Assembly: GCA_020152595.1 (NCBI GenBank)
Contig: JAIGNY010003789.1
Span: 367,001-431,000, forward strand
Length of the DNA: 64,000 nt
DNA from: Chiridota heheva
Taxonomy: Eukaryota; Echinodermata; Holothuroidea; Apodida; Chiridotidae
Reading direction: 5' to 3'
The position numbers were made by a program, and so were the translations under genes. Below, in pieces: positions 12,501 to 27,500 of the stretch. Numbering within the stretch: the stretch's first letter is position 1; each line of letters opens with the position of its first letter. The notes below the pieces were generated by a model. The model was not told the origin of the DNA and did not search any database. It saw only the letters and a program-made list of their open reading frames with translations.

Positions 12501-15500
12501 ATCACCCTATATTTGGTCCGCTGATATGTGATCAATAACATCACTTTATGTTTGGTCTGGCGGATGTGTGATCGATAACATCACCCTATGTTTGGTCGGC
12601 GGATGTGTGATGAATAACATCACCTTTAGGTTTGGTCTGGCGGATGTGTGATCAATAACATCACCCTATGTTTGGTCCGGCTGATGTGTGATCAATAACA
12701 TCACCTATGTTTTGTCAGCGGATGTGTGATCGATAACATCACCCTATGTTTGGTCTTGCGGATGTGTGATGAATAACATCACTTTAGGTTTTGGTCTGGC
12801 GGATGTGTGATCAATAACATCACCCTATGTTTGGTCTTGCGGATGTGTGATCGATAACATCACCCTATATTTGGTCCGGCGGATGTGTGATCAATAACAC
12901 CACCCTATGTTTGGTCCGGCAGATGTGTGATCGATAACATCACCCTATGTTTGGTGCGGCGGATGTGTGATCGATAACACCACCCTATGTTTGGTCCGGC
13001 AGATGTGTGATCGATAACATCACCCTATGTTTTGTCCGGCGGATGTGTGATGAATAACATCACTTTAGGTTTGGTCTGGCGGATGTGTGATCGATAACAT
13101 CACCCTATGTTTGGTCTGGCGGATGTGTGATCGATAACATCACCCTATGTTTGGTCCGGCAGATGTGTGATCAATAACATCACCCTATGTTTGGTCCGGC
13201 AGATGTGTGATCAATAACACCACCCTATGTTTGGTCCGGCAGATGTGTGATCGATAACATCACCCTATGTTTTGTCCGGCGGATGTGTGATGAATAACAT
13301 CACTTTAGGTTTGGTCTGGCGGATGTGTGATCGATAACATCACCCTATGTTTGGTCTGGCGGATGTGTGATCGATAACATCACCCTATATTTGGTGCGGC
13401 AGATGTGTGATCGATAACATCACCCTATGTTTGGTCTTGCGGATGTGTGATCGATAACATCACCCTATGTTTTGTCCAGCGGATGTGTGATCAATAATAT
13501 CACCCTATGTTTGGTGCGGCAGATGTGTGATCGATAACATCACCCTATGTTTGGTCTTGCGGATGTGTGATCGATAACATCACCCTATGTTTTGTCCAGC
13601 GGATGTGTGATCGATAACATCACCCTATGTTTGGTCCGGCTGATGTGTGATCAATAACATCACCCTATGTTCGGTCTGGCGGATGTGTGATCGATAACAT
13701 CACCCTATGTTTGGTCTGGCGGATGTGTGATCAATAACATCACCCTATGTTTGGTGCGGCAGATGTGTGATCAATAATATCACCCTATGTTTGGTGCGGC
13801 AGATGTGTGATCGATAACATCACCCTATGTTTGGTCTTGCGGATGTGTGATCGATAACATCACCCTATGTTTGGTCTGGCGGATGTGTGATCAATAACAT
13901 CACCCTATGTTTGGTCTGGCGGATGTGTGATCGATAACATCACCCTATGTTTGGTCCGGCGGATGTGTGATCGATAACATCACCCTATGTTTGGTCCGGC
14001 TGATGTGTGATCAATAACATCACCCTATGTTCGGTCTGGCGGATGTGTGATCGATAACATCACCCTATGTTTGGTCTGGCGGATGTGTGATCAATAACAT
14101 CACCCTATGTTTGGTCTGGCGGATGTGTGATCGATAACATCACCCTATGTTTGGTCCGGCTGATGTGTGATCAATAACATCACCCTATGTTTGGTCTGGC
14201 GGATGTGTGATCGATAACATCACCCTATGTTTGGTCTGGCGGATGTGTGATCAATAACATCACCCTATGTTTGGTCTGGCGGATGTGTGATCGATAACAT
14301 CACCTATGTTTGTCCGCAGATGTGTGATCAATAACATCACCCTATGTTTGGTCCGGCAGATGTGTGATCGATAACATCACCCTATGTTTGGTCGGCGGAT
14401 GTGTGATCGATAACATCACCCTATGTTTTGTCCAGCGGATGTGTGATCAATAACATCACCTATGTTTGGTCCGGCGGATGTGTGATCAATAACATCACCT
14501 ATGTTTGGTCTGGCGGATGTGTGATCGATAACATCACTTATGTTTGGTCCGGCGGATGTGTGATCGATAACATCACCCTATGTTTGGTCCGGCTGATGTG
14601 TGATCAATAACATCACCCTATGTTTGGTCTGGCGGATGTGTGATCGATAACATCACCCTATGTTTGGTCTGGCGGATGTGTGATCAATAACATCACCCTA
14701 TGTTTGTGCGGCAGATGTGTGATCAATAATATCACCCTATGTTTGGTCGGAGGATGTGTGATCGATAACATCACCCTATGTTTGGTCTTGCGGATGTGTG
14801 ATCGATAACATCACCTATGTTTGGTCTGGCGGATGTGTGATCAATAACATCACCCTATGTTTGGTCCGGCGGATGTGTGATCGATAACATCACCTATGTT
14901 TGTCCGCGGATGTGTGATCGATAACATCACCCTATGTTCGGTCTGGCGGATGTGTGATCGATAACATCACCCTATGTTTGGTCTGGCGGATGTGTGATCA
15001 ATAACATCACCCTATGTTTGGTCTGGCGGATGTGTGATCGATAACATCACCCTATGTTTGGTCCGGCTGATGTGTGATCAATAACATCACCCTATGTTTG
15101 GTCTGGCGGATGTGTGATCGATAACATCACCCTATGTTTGGTCTGGCGGATGTGTGATCAATAACATCACCCTATGTTTGGTCTGGCGGATGTGTGATCG
15201 ATAACATCACCCTATGTTTGGTCCGGCAGATGTGTGATCAATAACATCACCCTATGTTTGGTGCGGCAGATGTGTGATCGATAACATCACCCTATGTTTG
15301 GTCTTGCGGATGTGTGATCGATAACATCACCCTATGTTTTGTCCAGCGGATGTGTGATCAATAACATCACCCTATGTTTGGTCCGGCGGATGTGTGATCA
15401 ATAACATCACCCTATGTTTGGTCTGGCGGATGTGTGATCGATAACATCACCTTATGTTTGGTCCGGCGGATGTGTGATCGATAACATCACCCTATGTTTG

Positions 15501-18500
15501 GTCCGGCTGATGTGTGATCAATAACATCACCCTATGTTCGGTCTGGCGGATGTGTGATCGATAACATCACCCTATGTTTGGTCTGGCGGATGTGTGATCA
15601 ATAACATCACCCTATGTTTGGTCTGGCGGATGTGTGATCGATAACATCACCCTATGTTTGGTCCGGCGGATGTGTGATCGATAACATCACCCTATGTTTG
15701 GTCCGGCGGATGTGTGATCGATAACATCACTTTAGGTTTGGTCTGGCGGATGTGTGATCGATAACATCACCCTATGTTTGGTCCGGCGGATGTGTGATCG
15801 ATAACATCACCCTATGTTTGGTCCAGCGGATGTGTGATCGATAACATCACCCTATGTTTGGTCCGGCGGATGTGTGATCGATAACATCACCCTATATTTG
15901 GTCCGGCAGATGTGTGATCAATAACATCACCCTATGTTTGGTCTGGCGGATGTGTGATCGATAACATCACCCTATGTTTGGTCCGGCGGATGTGTGATCG
16001 ATAACATCACCCTATGTTTGGTCCGGCGGATGTGTGATCAATAACATCACCCTATGTTTGGTCGGCGGATGTGTGATCGATAACATCACCCTATGTTTGG
16101 TCTGGCGGATGTGTGATCGATAACATCACCCTATATTTGGTCCGGCGGATGTGTGATCGATAACATCACCCTATGTTTGGTCCGGCGGATGTGTGATCGA
16201 TAACATCGCAGATATTCGCGATGAATAGGGAAAATGGAAAACCGGAAGTGATGTTGCAAGCATAGTGGCGTTCACTTGTAAATGTATTTATGGGAGATAC
16301 CTTTCCTTTAATGTCAGAATGGCCTATTCTCCTTCAAGCCATTCTTGCGCTTGATGAAACAAAAGTACTCACAAACTGATTATACCATATATAATGAATT
16401 TGAAGAATTGCAAAATGGGCCAAAATTCAACATATTTTGATGGGAAATAATTTTAATGGATTTAACAGCACATTAGACAACATATTCTTTACCTGTCTGA
16501 AGATATGTAAATTTAGAAGCTGTAGCTGGGAGCTAGAAATAATCTACTGTTCCAGTGGTTTTAACCTATTGAGTAAACAACAGTATTTGTGGTAAATGTG
16601 TGCTCTGAAAACGTCCCCCATGTAATTGCATGATGAAAAGTATGTTACATTGCGAAAGAGGGAAGTATAAAGATGTATTCGTGACTACATTAATATTATA
16701 TGTCACGATTCTTTCCTGGAAAGATTTTTGAATTCTATAATTAATTCCAACTCCACTGTAGCTGTGATCAAGTTGAGGAAGTGAATCTCTGTTGGTCCTG
16801 CCAGTCGTTTCTTTAGATACTGTATGTGTCAGTGAATTTAAGTTATTCCTTAATGCGATACACTGTAAAACATTTCTTGGCCGTTTTGTTGCATTAACCA
16901 TCCTCTGCTTGTGTACTATATACATTCTTGATCATTTCTCCTGCCGCAGAATAAATGTAGATTCATATTCATAATTAAAACAGTCAAAATGACATGTACA
17001 GTACTGTAGCTATCATTTTCAAGTTTTGCTGCTGTACACTAGTTTGCCACCCAGTACCTTTTTCATATTATTTTTTCATATAACCTTGGACAACTTAAGC
17101 CATAGAAACGGGTTTGATTAAATTGTTTGAAAATAGCTGGTATTAAATATGCAAGTTTAGTTACTTCTTATATCACTTTTGTATCCCAGCTAAAATATTT
17201 TGCTTTAAGATTGTTGCTGTTTTGAGGGTATTTATTATGTACTAGTACCATTGATGTGGCAGCAGGCATTGACATGTGCATATTGCTTGCATTATCAGAG
17301 GGGTGTTCGTGTTCCACCTTGATCCCCTCATCTGCCACCCTATACCCCATTACCTTCACCCTATACCCCTCATTACCTTCACCCTATACCCTCATTATCT
17401 TCACCCTACCCCTCATTACCTTCACCCTACCCCTCATTACCTTCACCCTATACCCTCATTACCTTCATCCTACCCCTCATTACCTTCACCCTATACCCAT
17501 TACCTTCACCCTACCCTCATTACCTTCACCCTATACCCCCAATATCTTCTCATCCTACCCCTCATTATCTTCACCCTACCTATACCCCAATATCTTCCCT
17601 AATTACCTTCACCCTACCCCTAATTACCTTCACCCTACCCCTCATTACCTTCATCCTACCCTTCATTACCTTCACCCTATACCCCTCATTACCTTCACCC
17701 TATACCCCTCATTACCTTCACCCTATACCCCTCATTACCTTCACCCTATACCCCTTATTACCTTCACTCTATACCCCTCATTACCTTCAGCCTATACCCC
17801 TCATTACCTTCAGCCTATACCCCTCATTACCTTCACCCTATACCCCTCATTACCTTCACCCTATACCCCTCATTTACCTATACCCCTCATTATCTTCACC
17901 TATACCCCTCATTACCTTCACCCTATACCCCTCATTACCTTCACCCTATACCCCTCATTACCTTCAGCCTATACCTCTCATTATCTTCAGCCTATACCCC
18001 TCATTACCTTCACCCTATACCCCTCATTACCTTCAGCCTATACCCCTCATTACCTTCACCCTATACCCCTCATAACCTTCACCCATACCCCTCATAACCT
18101 TCACCCTATACCCCTCATTACCTTCACCCTATACCCCTCATTACCTTCACCCTATACCCCTCATTACCTTCACCCTATACCCCTCATTACCTTCACCCTA
18201 TACCCCTCATTACCTTCACCCTATACCCCTCATTACCTTCACCCTATACCCCTCATAACCTTCAGTCTATACCCCTCATTACCTTCACCCTATACCCCTT
18301 ATTACCTTCACTCTATACCCTACATTAACTTCACGCTATACCCCTCATTACTTTCACCCTAAACCCCTCATTACCTTCACACCCTATACCCCTCATTACC
18401 TTTACCTTCCCTATACCCCTCATTACCTTCACCTTATACCTCTCATTACCTTCACCCTATACCCCTCATTACCTTCACCCTATACCCCTCATTACCTTCA

Positions 18501-21500
18501 CCCTATACCCCTCATTACCTTCACCCTATACCCCTCATTACCTTCACCCTATACCCCTCATTACCTTCACCTATTTACAGAAATATAATTATGAAAAATG
18601 CTTTAATTTGCCACACTGTCTGTCAAACAATGCAGGGATGTTTATTTATTTGATTGGTCCTCTCCAATTTCCATTCAAGGTGCCTTAATTTGCATGACAC
18701 CCTTAAACTGCTCCTTCTTAGGTCAAACATGTACCATCATTGGCCCCTCCCCTTTTCTAGGTCAAGCAAGTGGTTGTATACATGTTTATAAATTTGCATA
18801 CACCATTATGAAGTCATTGGTCATTACTTTTTTTTTATAAAACTTAGATTTAAATAAAACTGAAGTTTTCCAACAATGAGAATTATACTTGAGATAATGA
18901 ATATTCATGCCCTACGGTTAAATTTCATAACTTGCCTGCAAGTGACCATTGGATTTGGCTTTAAACAACATTGCCTTATGAAATTTGTGGATTTGTGCCA
19001 GACTACCGTTAGGTTCCATGTGACATGAACAACATGTAATACTTAAAGCTGGTACACTTTATATTTGTCATGTGATTAATTAATGCTCTGTGCTGTGATT
19101 TTTTTTCCAGTTATTGTACTTCTTTTACATTGTCTATAGTTGACATGCAAATTAATTGTTAATACCCCCTTATCTTTTTGCCCCTCATATTGTACAATTT
19201 TCTAATGATAGACTTTGTGTCATTTGAAAGTTGTACTTTAATAGTAGTCTAATATGCATGTGATATTAATCATTTTCCTCAAGTGAATATGTTTGTGACC
19301 ATTTAGGTATATCATAGGTACCCTAATATATCCTTTACTGTAGCTCAGCAGGATTGTGCACTATGTGGGGCTCTGGCTAGTGTAAAGAAGTTTGTGTGCA
19401 CTGCTATCCAGAGTACCAACCCCATCTGAATAACATAGATCCACCACTGTCTTGAACAGGTTGGTGTCCTGAATACCGACACTGCTTCACTCTTTGAAAG
19501 ATGGAAATTGATCTTCACTACAAATGTTAAAGTACACCGTGTTTCCTCCATTCAAATATTAACCTTATTTGCACTTGAAGTGTTTACTGTATTTTGCTCC
19601 ATAAACATTAACCCAATTTGCAGAGGTATTAATCCAATTTTAAAATTTTAAGTAATATCGATCCATTTTTCTGTAAATATTTACTGTAATTAGTTATTTA
19701 TTCGCAGTACATGTTTACTGTATTGTGTTTTCCCTGAAAGTATTAACCTAATTTAAAGTACATGTTTTCTTTATTTTCTTCCGTAAAAAACATTTCCACT
19801 ACCCCATTTCCAGTACATGTTTACTGTACTGTTTTCCATGAAAATATTTATAGTACTTAATTTCCAGTGCTGGTACAGTACATGTTTACTGTATTTTCCT
19901 CCATCAAAATAGTTAACCAATTTCCAGTACATGTTTACTGTATTTTGCTCCATAAAGATAGTTCATAGTACCCAATTTCCAGTACAGGTACATGATTACT
20001 ATATTTGCCTCCTTGAAAATGGTAACCTAATTTGAAGTACATATTTACTATATTTTCCTCCATGAAAATATGTACATTACTCCTTTTCCAGTTCATGTTT
20101 AATTTAAAGTACATGTTTACTTAATTTTCCCCATGAAAATATTTACAGTATTCAATTTCCAGTACATGTTTACTGTACTGTATTTTCTTTCTTGAAAATA
20201 TGAACCCAATTTGCTTTTACATCTTTACTGTATTTTCCAAGAAAATATTAACCTAATTTAAAGTACATGTTTCCTGTATTTTCCTCCGTGAAAATATGTA
20301 CTCTACATTACTCCATTTCCACATCATATTTAATTTGAAGTACGTGTTTCCTGTATTTTTCTCCATGAAATATTTACAGTACTCAATTTACACAACATTA
20401 TTACTGTACTGTGCTTCCTCCATGAGATTAGTAACCTAATTTGCAGTACATGTTAACTATATTTTCCTCCATGAAAAAATTTAACCCATGTATGTTTTTC
20501 TCCTTGAATTTTCTGGAAATCTGATTATCACCTTACCTTGTTCATATTACCTTACCTTCTTCATATTTCCTTACCTTTTTCATATTTATTTCAATATATT
20601 TTTTACCATGAACAGAAACCTGTGTGCATTAGAAAATAGGAATATTTTAAGAAAATAATCATTTGCTTATTTGTTCCATGTTTGTGTTGGTGGGTGAAGT
20701 CACATGAGTTGGTAAACTGCTTGATCTGCTCAAAGTGCTTGATCTGCTCAAATGAATCAAGAATGCATACAATAACCACTTTGACAGGACTCTGGAGGGA
20801 AATTCAATTAGCAGGCACTTAAAGATAACATTGTGTGAACTGGTTCTATATTTTAGACCCACAAGAACATTAGACCCAACATATTATACCCACAATAACC
20901 ACCACAAATACATTGTCAGCGTCAACACTTATTTTCAGTCTTCAAATTAATAAAGTAAATTATGTTAACAATCAAAAAATATTGACAAAAAACGCCCCTG
21001 CTTATTACAGCAGGGGGCACCTTACTACGTCGAATACTGTAATCATGATTTCTTTTTTGGATTTTAAATAATTGAAGAAGTTAATTTTGATTTCACATAT
21101 CCATCGAACTACAGTACAGTGTAATACAATGAACAAATTGGTAAGATGCGAGTGTGTTGTTTTGCCATACCTGCAACATCAGAGGCTTTTTTAAAGTACA
21201 TATGAAATGAGTTATAAAACTGTTCAATGTTGAATTACATGTTCAGTGCTCAATTATTCCTCTAAAATATAAATATTTAAAAGTTATGAATATTTAAAAG
21301 TCATGAATATTTTAAAGACATGAATATTTGAAAGTTATGAATATTTAAGTTATGAATATTTGAAAGTCATGAATATTTGAAAGTCATGAATATTGGAAAG
21401 TCATGAATATTGGAAAGTCATGAATATTGGAAAGTCATGAATATTGGAAAGTCATGAATATTTGAAAGTCATGAATATTTGAAAGGCATGAATATTTGAA

Positions 21501-24500
21501 AGTCATGAATATATAAAGGCCTATTTTTAATGTTATTTGAAAGTTTGTTCTGTAGCGGATTCATAGGATGGGCTCTTTAATCATGTTTTTACCATTCTCT
21601 CCTTTGTGTAGGGTTCTGGGTGTTAAATTTAATTTTGATTTTGTTTGATCGAAATTTCCACTTTATTTTCTTTTACTTGTAACGTCTTTCTAATATTTTC
21701 ATGTTAGTGTCTAGCCTATCATTAAGAGCAAAAACCAACTTCCTTTGACCAAAACCAACTTTCTTTGAGTCCATTTCTCTTCCATGGGTATGGAATTTGT
21801 TGATGTGGCGTTTCAGGATATAGTGGTGCATCTTATGGTACTGTATGTCAATATTGCGAAAAGTGGACAATAGAAACTGCAGGATTTGCTTTAAGGATAT
21901 TTCTAATTCTTCTAATCTCCCCTTGTTTAGGATATTTGTAATTCTCTCAATCTCTCCCTGTTAAGGATATTTGTATTTCTCTCAATCTTCCCCTGTTAAG
22001 GATATTTTTGATTCTCTCAATCTTCCCCTGTTTAGGATATTTTTAATTCTCTCAATCTCCCCCTGTTTAAGATATTTTTAATTCTCTCAATCTTCTCCTG
22101 ATTAAGATATTTTTAATTTTTTCAATCTCCCCATGTTTAGGATATTTTTGATTCTCTCAATCTTCCCCTGTTTAGGATATTTTTGATTCTCTCAATCTCC
22201 CCCAATTTAGGATATTTTTTATTCTCTCAATCTCCCCCTGTTTAGGATATTTTTAATTCTCTCAATCTTCCCCTGTTTAGGAGATTTTTAATTCTCTCAA
22301 TCTCCCCCTGTTTAGGAGATTTTTAATTCTCTCAATCTCCCCCTGTTTACTCGCCTTCCTACCTCTAGAATGATCTAACCTCTCCGGCACAATTTGACCC
22401 TTGCTGTTGTGGTGCCGTTAAACTCTCATCCAACCAATTTTAAGAACAACATGAAATTGTCAGGTCGATGGAATTATGTGAAAAGTGATAAATAAATCTA
22501 CATGAAAAAATGATAAATTTGTATGAAAAATGATAGGATTTATATGATGATGAAAGCTGTTGAATCTGTATGAAAAGTTATAGATCAGTATAATGAAAAG
22601 CGATATTTTGTATGAAAAGTTTTAAATCTATATGATGAAAAGTTACAGATCTGCATGATGAAATGGTAGATTTGTATGAAGAGTTATAGATCAGTATGAT
22701 GAAAAGCGATATTTTGTATCAAAAGTTTTAAATCATATGATGAAAAGTTACAGATCTGCATGATAAAATGGTAGATTTGTATGAAAAGTTATAGATCAGT
22801 ATGATGAAAAGCGATATTTTGTATGAAAAGTTTGAAATCATATGATGAAAAGTTACAGATCTGCATGATGAAATGGTAGATTTGTATGAAAGAAAAGTGA
22901 TAAATTTATATGATGATAAAAGCTGTTAAATCTGTATGAAAAGTTATATTTCAATATCACAAAAATGATCAATTTACTGGGATGAAAAGAGGATAAATTT
23001 ATATTAAAAGTTATACAATAATATGATGAAATGTGATAAATCTGTATGATGGAACTGACAAATCTAGGATAGAAAGTTGTTAAATCTATATGATGAAAAG
23101 AAAGAAGTCTATATGATGAAAAGGAAGAAGTCTATATGATGAAAAGAAAGAAGTCTCTATGATGGAAAGTAAGGAATATGTCAATGTTCCTCATTCATTT
23201 TCCACAAGGAAGGTAGGATGGATATCAAATGCTTTAAGTCATAAAAAGAAGACGAGAACTTGACATTGTAAAGAGTCATCGTATAACAGCAGTGAATATT
23301 AAAATGTTGTGGATAAACTTTGAAAAGGTTGGACATAACTTTTTTAAACATAGTAAAACCACCAGTGAAACTACCATGCAACCAGTATCCAAAAAGTGTT
23401 GGTGGGGCTGGGCGGGGGCGATGGGGTGGGTAACAATAATTGATCATTATTATTGATGGAAAAGCACATTTTGTGACAGCTTTTGTATCTGGAGAAAGAA
23501 ATGTTCTGGAAGTCAAGAAGCAACTTCTAAGAGGAAGATGCCAAGGCAGAAAGTAAGATAATTGTGTGTATCAAGATGAAATGACTAGAAATGGACCAGC
23601 AAGAGAGTGCTGTCGTTCTGGACAAGCTCAAACCCTAAATCTAACCACAAGGTCCTGTTGAAGAAATGAAGTACTGCCTTTCATCTATATAAGTTTTATG
23701 GCCTACAGTCTTGAGCTCCCATGAAAAGCTCAAGGCCATACATGTATGCATCTTTATTTCATGTTCTCTCCTTTTTTGTAAATTAGGCAGTGTGTAGGAT
23801 TTATCCAAGCTAAATTTAAATTGCATGGATGATGTAACTTTTGGGTTCATCTGACAAAGTTTGTAACTTTTTGTTATGAATATTCATTGTTTTACAGTAA
23901 ATAAAATATTTCTGTCAACACCTATAGTTTCAAACCTTTCAGGCACTTTGTACAATGTTTCATGGTACAAGTGTTTATCATTGGAAAGCATTTGTTTTAC
24001 CTGCTTCTGTCATTACCTTCGCAGATCACCTTCTCCTGAGCCTATCTATGATCACAATGGTAAGCGTCTTAATACCAGGGAATATCGCACCCGCAAGAAG
24101 CTGGAAGAAGAGCGCCACCAATATGTACAGGAGGCTATGGCGATGAATGCTGATTACAAGCCACCTGCAGATTACAAGTAAGTAATTGAAAAATTGAAAT
24201 TCACATATTTTGATGTTTCCAAAATGGTGAATCGGACTTTCACATCTTTTGCACTTTGTTTGAAAGGTATATGGACAGGATGAGATTTTTTGTTCATTAC
24301 AAGTACTGTATATATACCACACATTCAACATATTGTAAAGCTTGAAAGCAGAGATAACATCAGAAGACAATTACAGCTTTAACAAACTGGGTGATATGTA
24401 TTTCATTTAAAAGATTGAACAGACTTTGAAACCTGCTATACAAAACAAGTAAAGATAGCAAAGTTTTATACTTGAAAATTTTTGAAACATTACAAGTGTT

Positions 24501-27500
24501 TAAAAAGAATAGTGCTGGTTATTTTTCACCACCAAATCACAACTTGTGATGTAATCATCATGAAAGATTTGTGCCCTTACATCAGTGATGATCGGTGTTT
24601 GAAAATCGAACATCTTAAGGCCACTGAAAATTTATGCATCACTGCCCCTACCCTCCATTCATACAGTGTACAATTATTCAAACCTTGTACGTACAGAATT
24701 TATTTTTGGAATGGTTTAAGTGGACACAGCGTGAACATTACTTAAGAAGTAATTTAGTGAGGGTGCTGCAAGTAGCAATGCTGTAGATGTCGTGGCACAA
24801 TATTGGCATCTTATTTTCTTGACCCTTCAGAAAACAGATAAAAACTGCATTTTTACATTGTCATAATTCTGATCACTGTATTCAAATAAACAAAAACATG
24901 CAGTAAGCTCGAAGGGATGTTCACTGCTATTTCATGAATCTTTCCTAATACTAACAAACAGAAGTAGTAAATTCAAACATCAATTTTAAGAGACTTTGAT
25001 TCTCGCTGTCGCGGTGCCCTTAAACACCAACAAATCAAACCGACTTTTTGAAGCTTTTTGTTTATGAACCAAAACTCACCTGTAGGAAATGTGGATTTGT
25101 AGACAAAAATCACATATTTCATTTGAAAATTTGACTGACGTGTATGTTTAGTTGAAAGTAAAATTACCTGTCAATTTAGGACAAAGTGATCTTTTCAGAC
25201 ATGTACTGATATACAAGTATACTCCACAAGCCTCGAGAATAAATGTAGGACACTTCAATTTAAGATCAAAACTCTTTCTTTTAATCACTCAAGAATTCAG
25301 TAAGCCTTTATATGCGACCTTACAAATTTGATTTAAGTTACTTTAAAACCCTGTTAATTGATGCATGAGAACTTCTGCAAACTTGATTTGCAAAGTGATT
25401 TTCCTTTTATATTTGTAAAAGAACTACTTGGCATAAAAAGATAACAAGTTTTTTACTAACAATCAAACATACACTACATTAGCTTCATGTGTACCATGAA
25501 GCAACAATTACAGCTTTGTGCTTTATATGGAGCAGAAAAATAACTGGCCAATGAAAATCTGGTATCAACCAGTTCTTTGTTTTCATTGGATAAAAGTGTT
25601 GCCTCATTTGCATACACACCAAATTCAGCACTTGACCTTATGGTCTGACAATAATGCATAAACATTAAAATCTAAGTTATTCATTGTCTATAAATGATTT
25701 GATGTGTTTGTGCTCGGTGATTTACACTCTTAACATCACGCTCTTAGCAGTGATTGTTACACATACTGTAAACTTGGTTAGGTGTGTCACACGCATAATC
25801 AGTCAGTTATGTGTGTGACCTGTTTAATTGTTTTGATTAATTAATCAGAGGGTAAATTATTTATTTTCTGTTTGGAAGAAGATACATGCCATCTTTTTTT
25901 TTTTAAGAAGGAAAACTTTCCTCGTAAATTTCCAGAAAAAAAGGGGGAAAATGATCTTTTTTGGGTACATGTGTGACCTAAAAATTGATGGAATTTTTAT
26001 TGAGCACAAAAAAAAAAAAAAAAGGAGGCCCAAGTAATTTCAAAATTTCTTAATTTAGATCATTATTTAGATATAACATAAACATAAATAAAAGTACAAT
26101 GCCTCAAGTTTTTAAGTGTTTTCATTTCTATACAAAAAATGAGAAAACGTAGCTTAGTTTTAATAATTAGGTAAATTATGCAAATTTATTCAAAACTTAA
26201 TACAAATGCAGCAACTTTCATTTGAATTTTTAGCCATTAGTTTTAGTTTCCAGATAATTGCCTATTTGTGACTGTCCATAGACCTTTTCAAATCTGAATC
26301 GGCAATTTTTGGAAAATTAATTTAAATTATGTCACATTGCTGAAATTCATGTGTCTGTAATAAACCCATCGTATACTAGGGGACTCTTATTGACCAATCA
26401 AATACTGGGGGAATCTTGGTTTGCACAATTTACACACGGTATGGGACCAAGCCGCAAGCGCACGTATCATATGTGTTTTATACATGAAAGTAATATGCAT
26501 GCGTATTGCGGCTTACAATTTTTTCCTCAAAACTGCACCTGATTGGTTGGGAAACCAGAGGAAAAATTTCCCCAGTAGTTGATTGGTCGAAGTATTGAAG
26601 AAATCACGTTCCGTTAAACTTGGTTTGAAAAGGTCTATAGACCTTCAATTTCTGTAGCTTTCTATCACCTGTAAAGCACACTTCATTTCTTTCCACAGAC
26701 CACCGGTGCAAAAGGTCAGTGACCGGGTAATGATTCCTCAGGATGAACATCCCCACATCAACTTTGTAGGTTTGCTGATTGGGCCAAGGTATGTACTCAA
26801 CAGATTATTTTACCACTCTATAGATTTTTAAATGTTCTAGATAATAGATATCACTAGTTCTTTTGTTTTAATTCTGGCTGTTGATGATTTTTTTGGTTTT
26901 ACCTAAGAAAATTGAAAACTGTTCATATTTTCTTTCACAAATTAAAATAAAATTGTCAAGTTGTCTATTTCTGACTCTTTGTGGTGGGCTTGGTTGATTT
27001 CTAATTATAATATTGAAGTTTATTTCTTAGATTTTTAAATCTTCTATTTAATAATACCTGTGGATGTGACTAATTATTTTACCTTGTATTTGATTTTTTT
27101 CTTTCTTTAGAGGAAATACTTTGAAGAAACTTGAGAAGGATTCTAATACCAAGATCATGATCAGAGGAAAGGGATCGGTCAAAGAAGGGAAGGTTGGCCG
27201 GAAAGACGGTCAGCCCTTGCCAGGTGAAGATGAGCCACTTCATGCTCTGATTACTGGAAACAACGCTGAGAGTGTTAAAAAGGCTGTGCAGCAGGTAAGC
27301 AGGGCGCGATAAGTATGCAACATTGACAAAACGTGGAGGTCAAGTTATTGATTGGAAATGCTGCCTTTTATGTTGTTTCCAGTGTGGCTTGCCATCTAGT
27401 ATAGCAAAAAATGTAGTAGAGAATGGTGATGAATTTATGGAAATGTAATGCTTATTGCAATGATGAAGGAAATTGAACTTAGCCTACAACACCACTTACA

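Noticed and set aside
12127-16208. CRISPR-like appearance: many short palindromic repeats at constant spacing
   Set aside because: There are no variable spacers. The whole 40-bp unit repeats, there are no cas genes, and the host is a eukaryote with spliced genes.
17256-18362. 368-codon + strand frame rich in Pro, Ser, Leu and Thr
   Set aside because: Translation of the 23-bp CT-rich minisatellite. It has no similarity to a known protein and no splice context.
17385-18570. Telomere-like repeat because of CCCTA runs
   Set aside because: CCCTA occurs within a 23-bp unit and never as consecutive CCCTAA hexamers.
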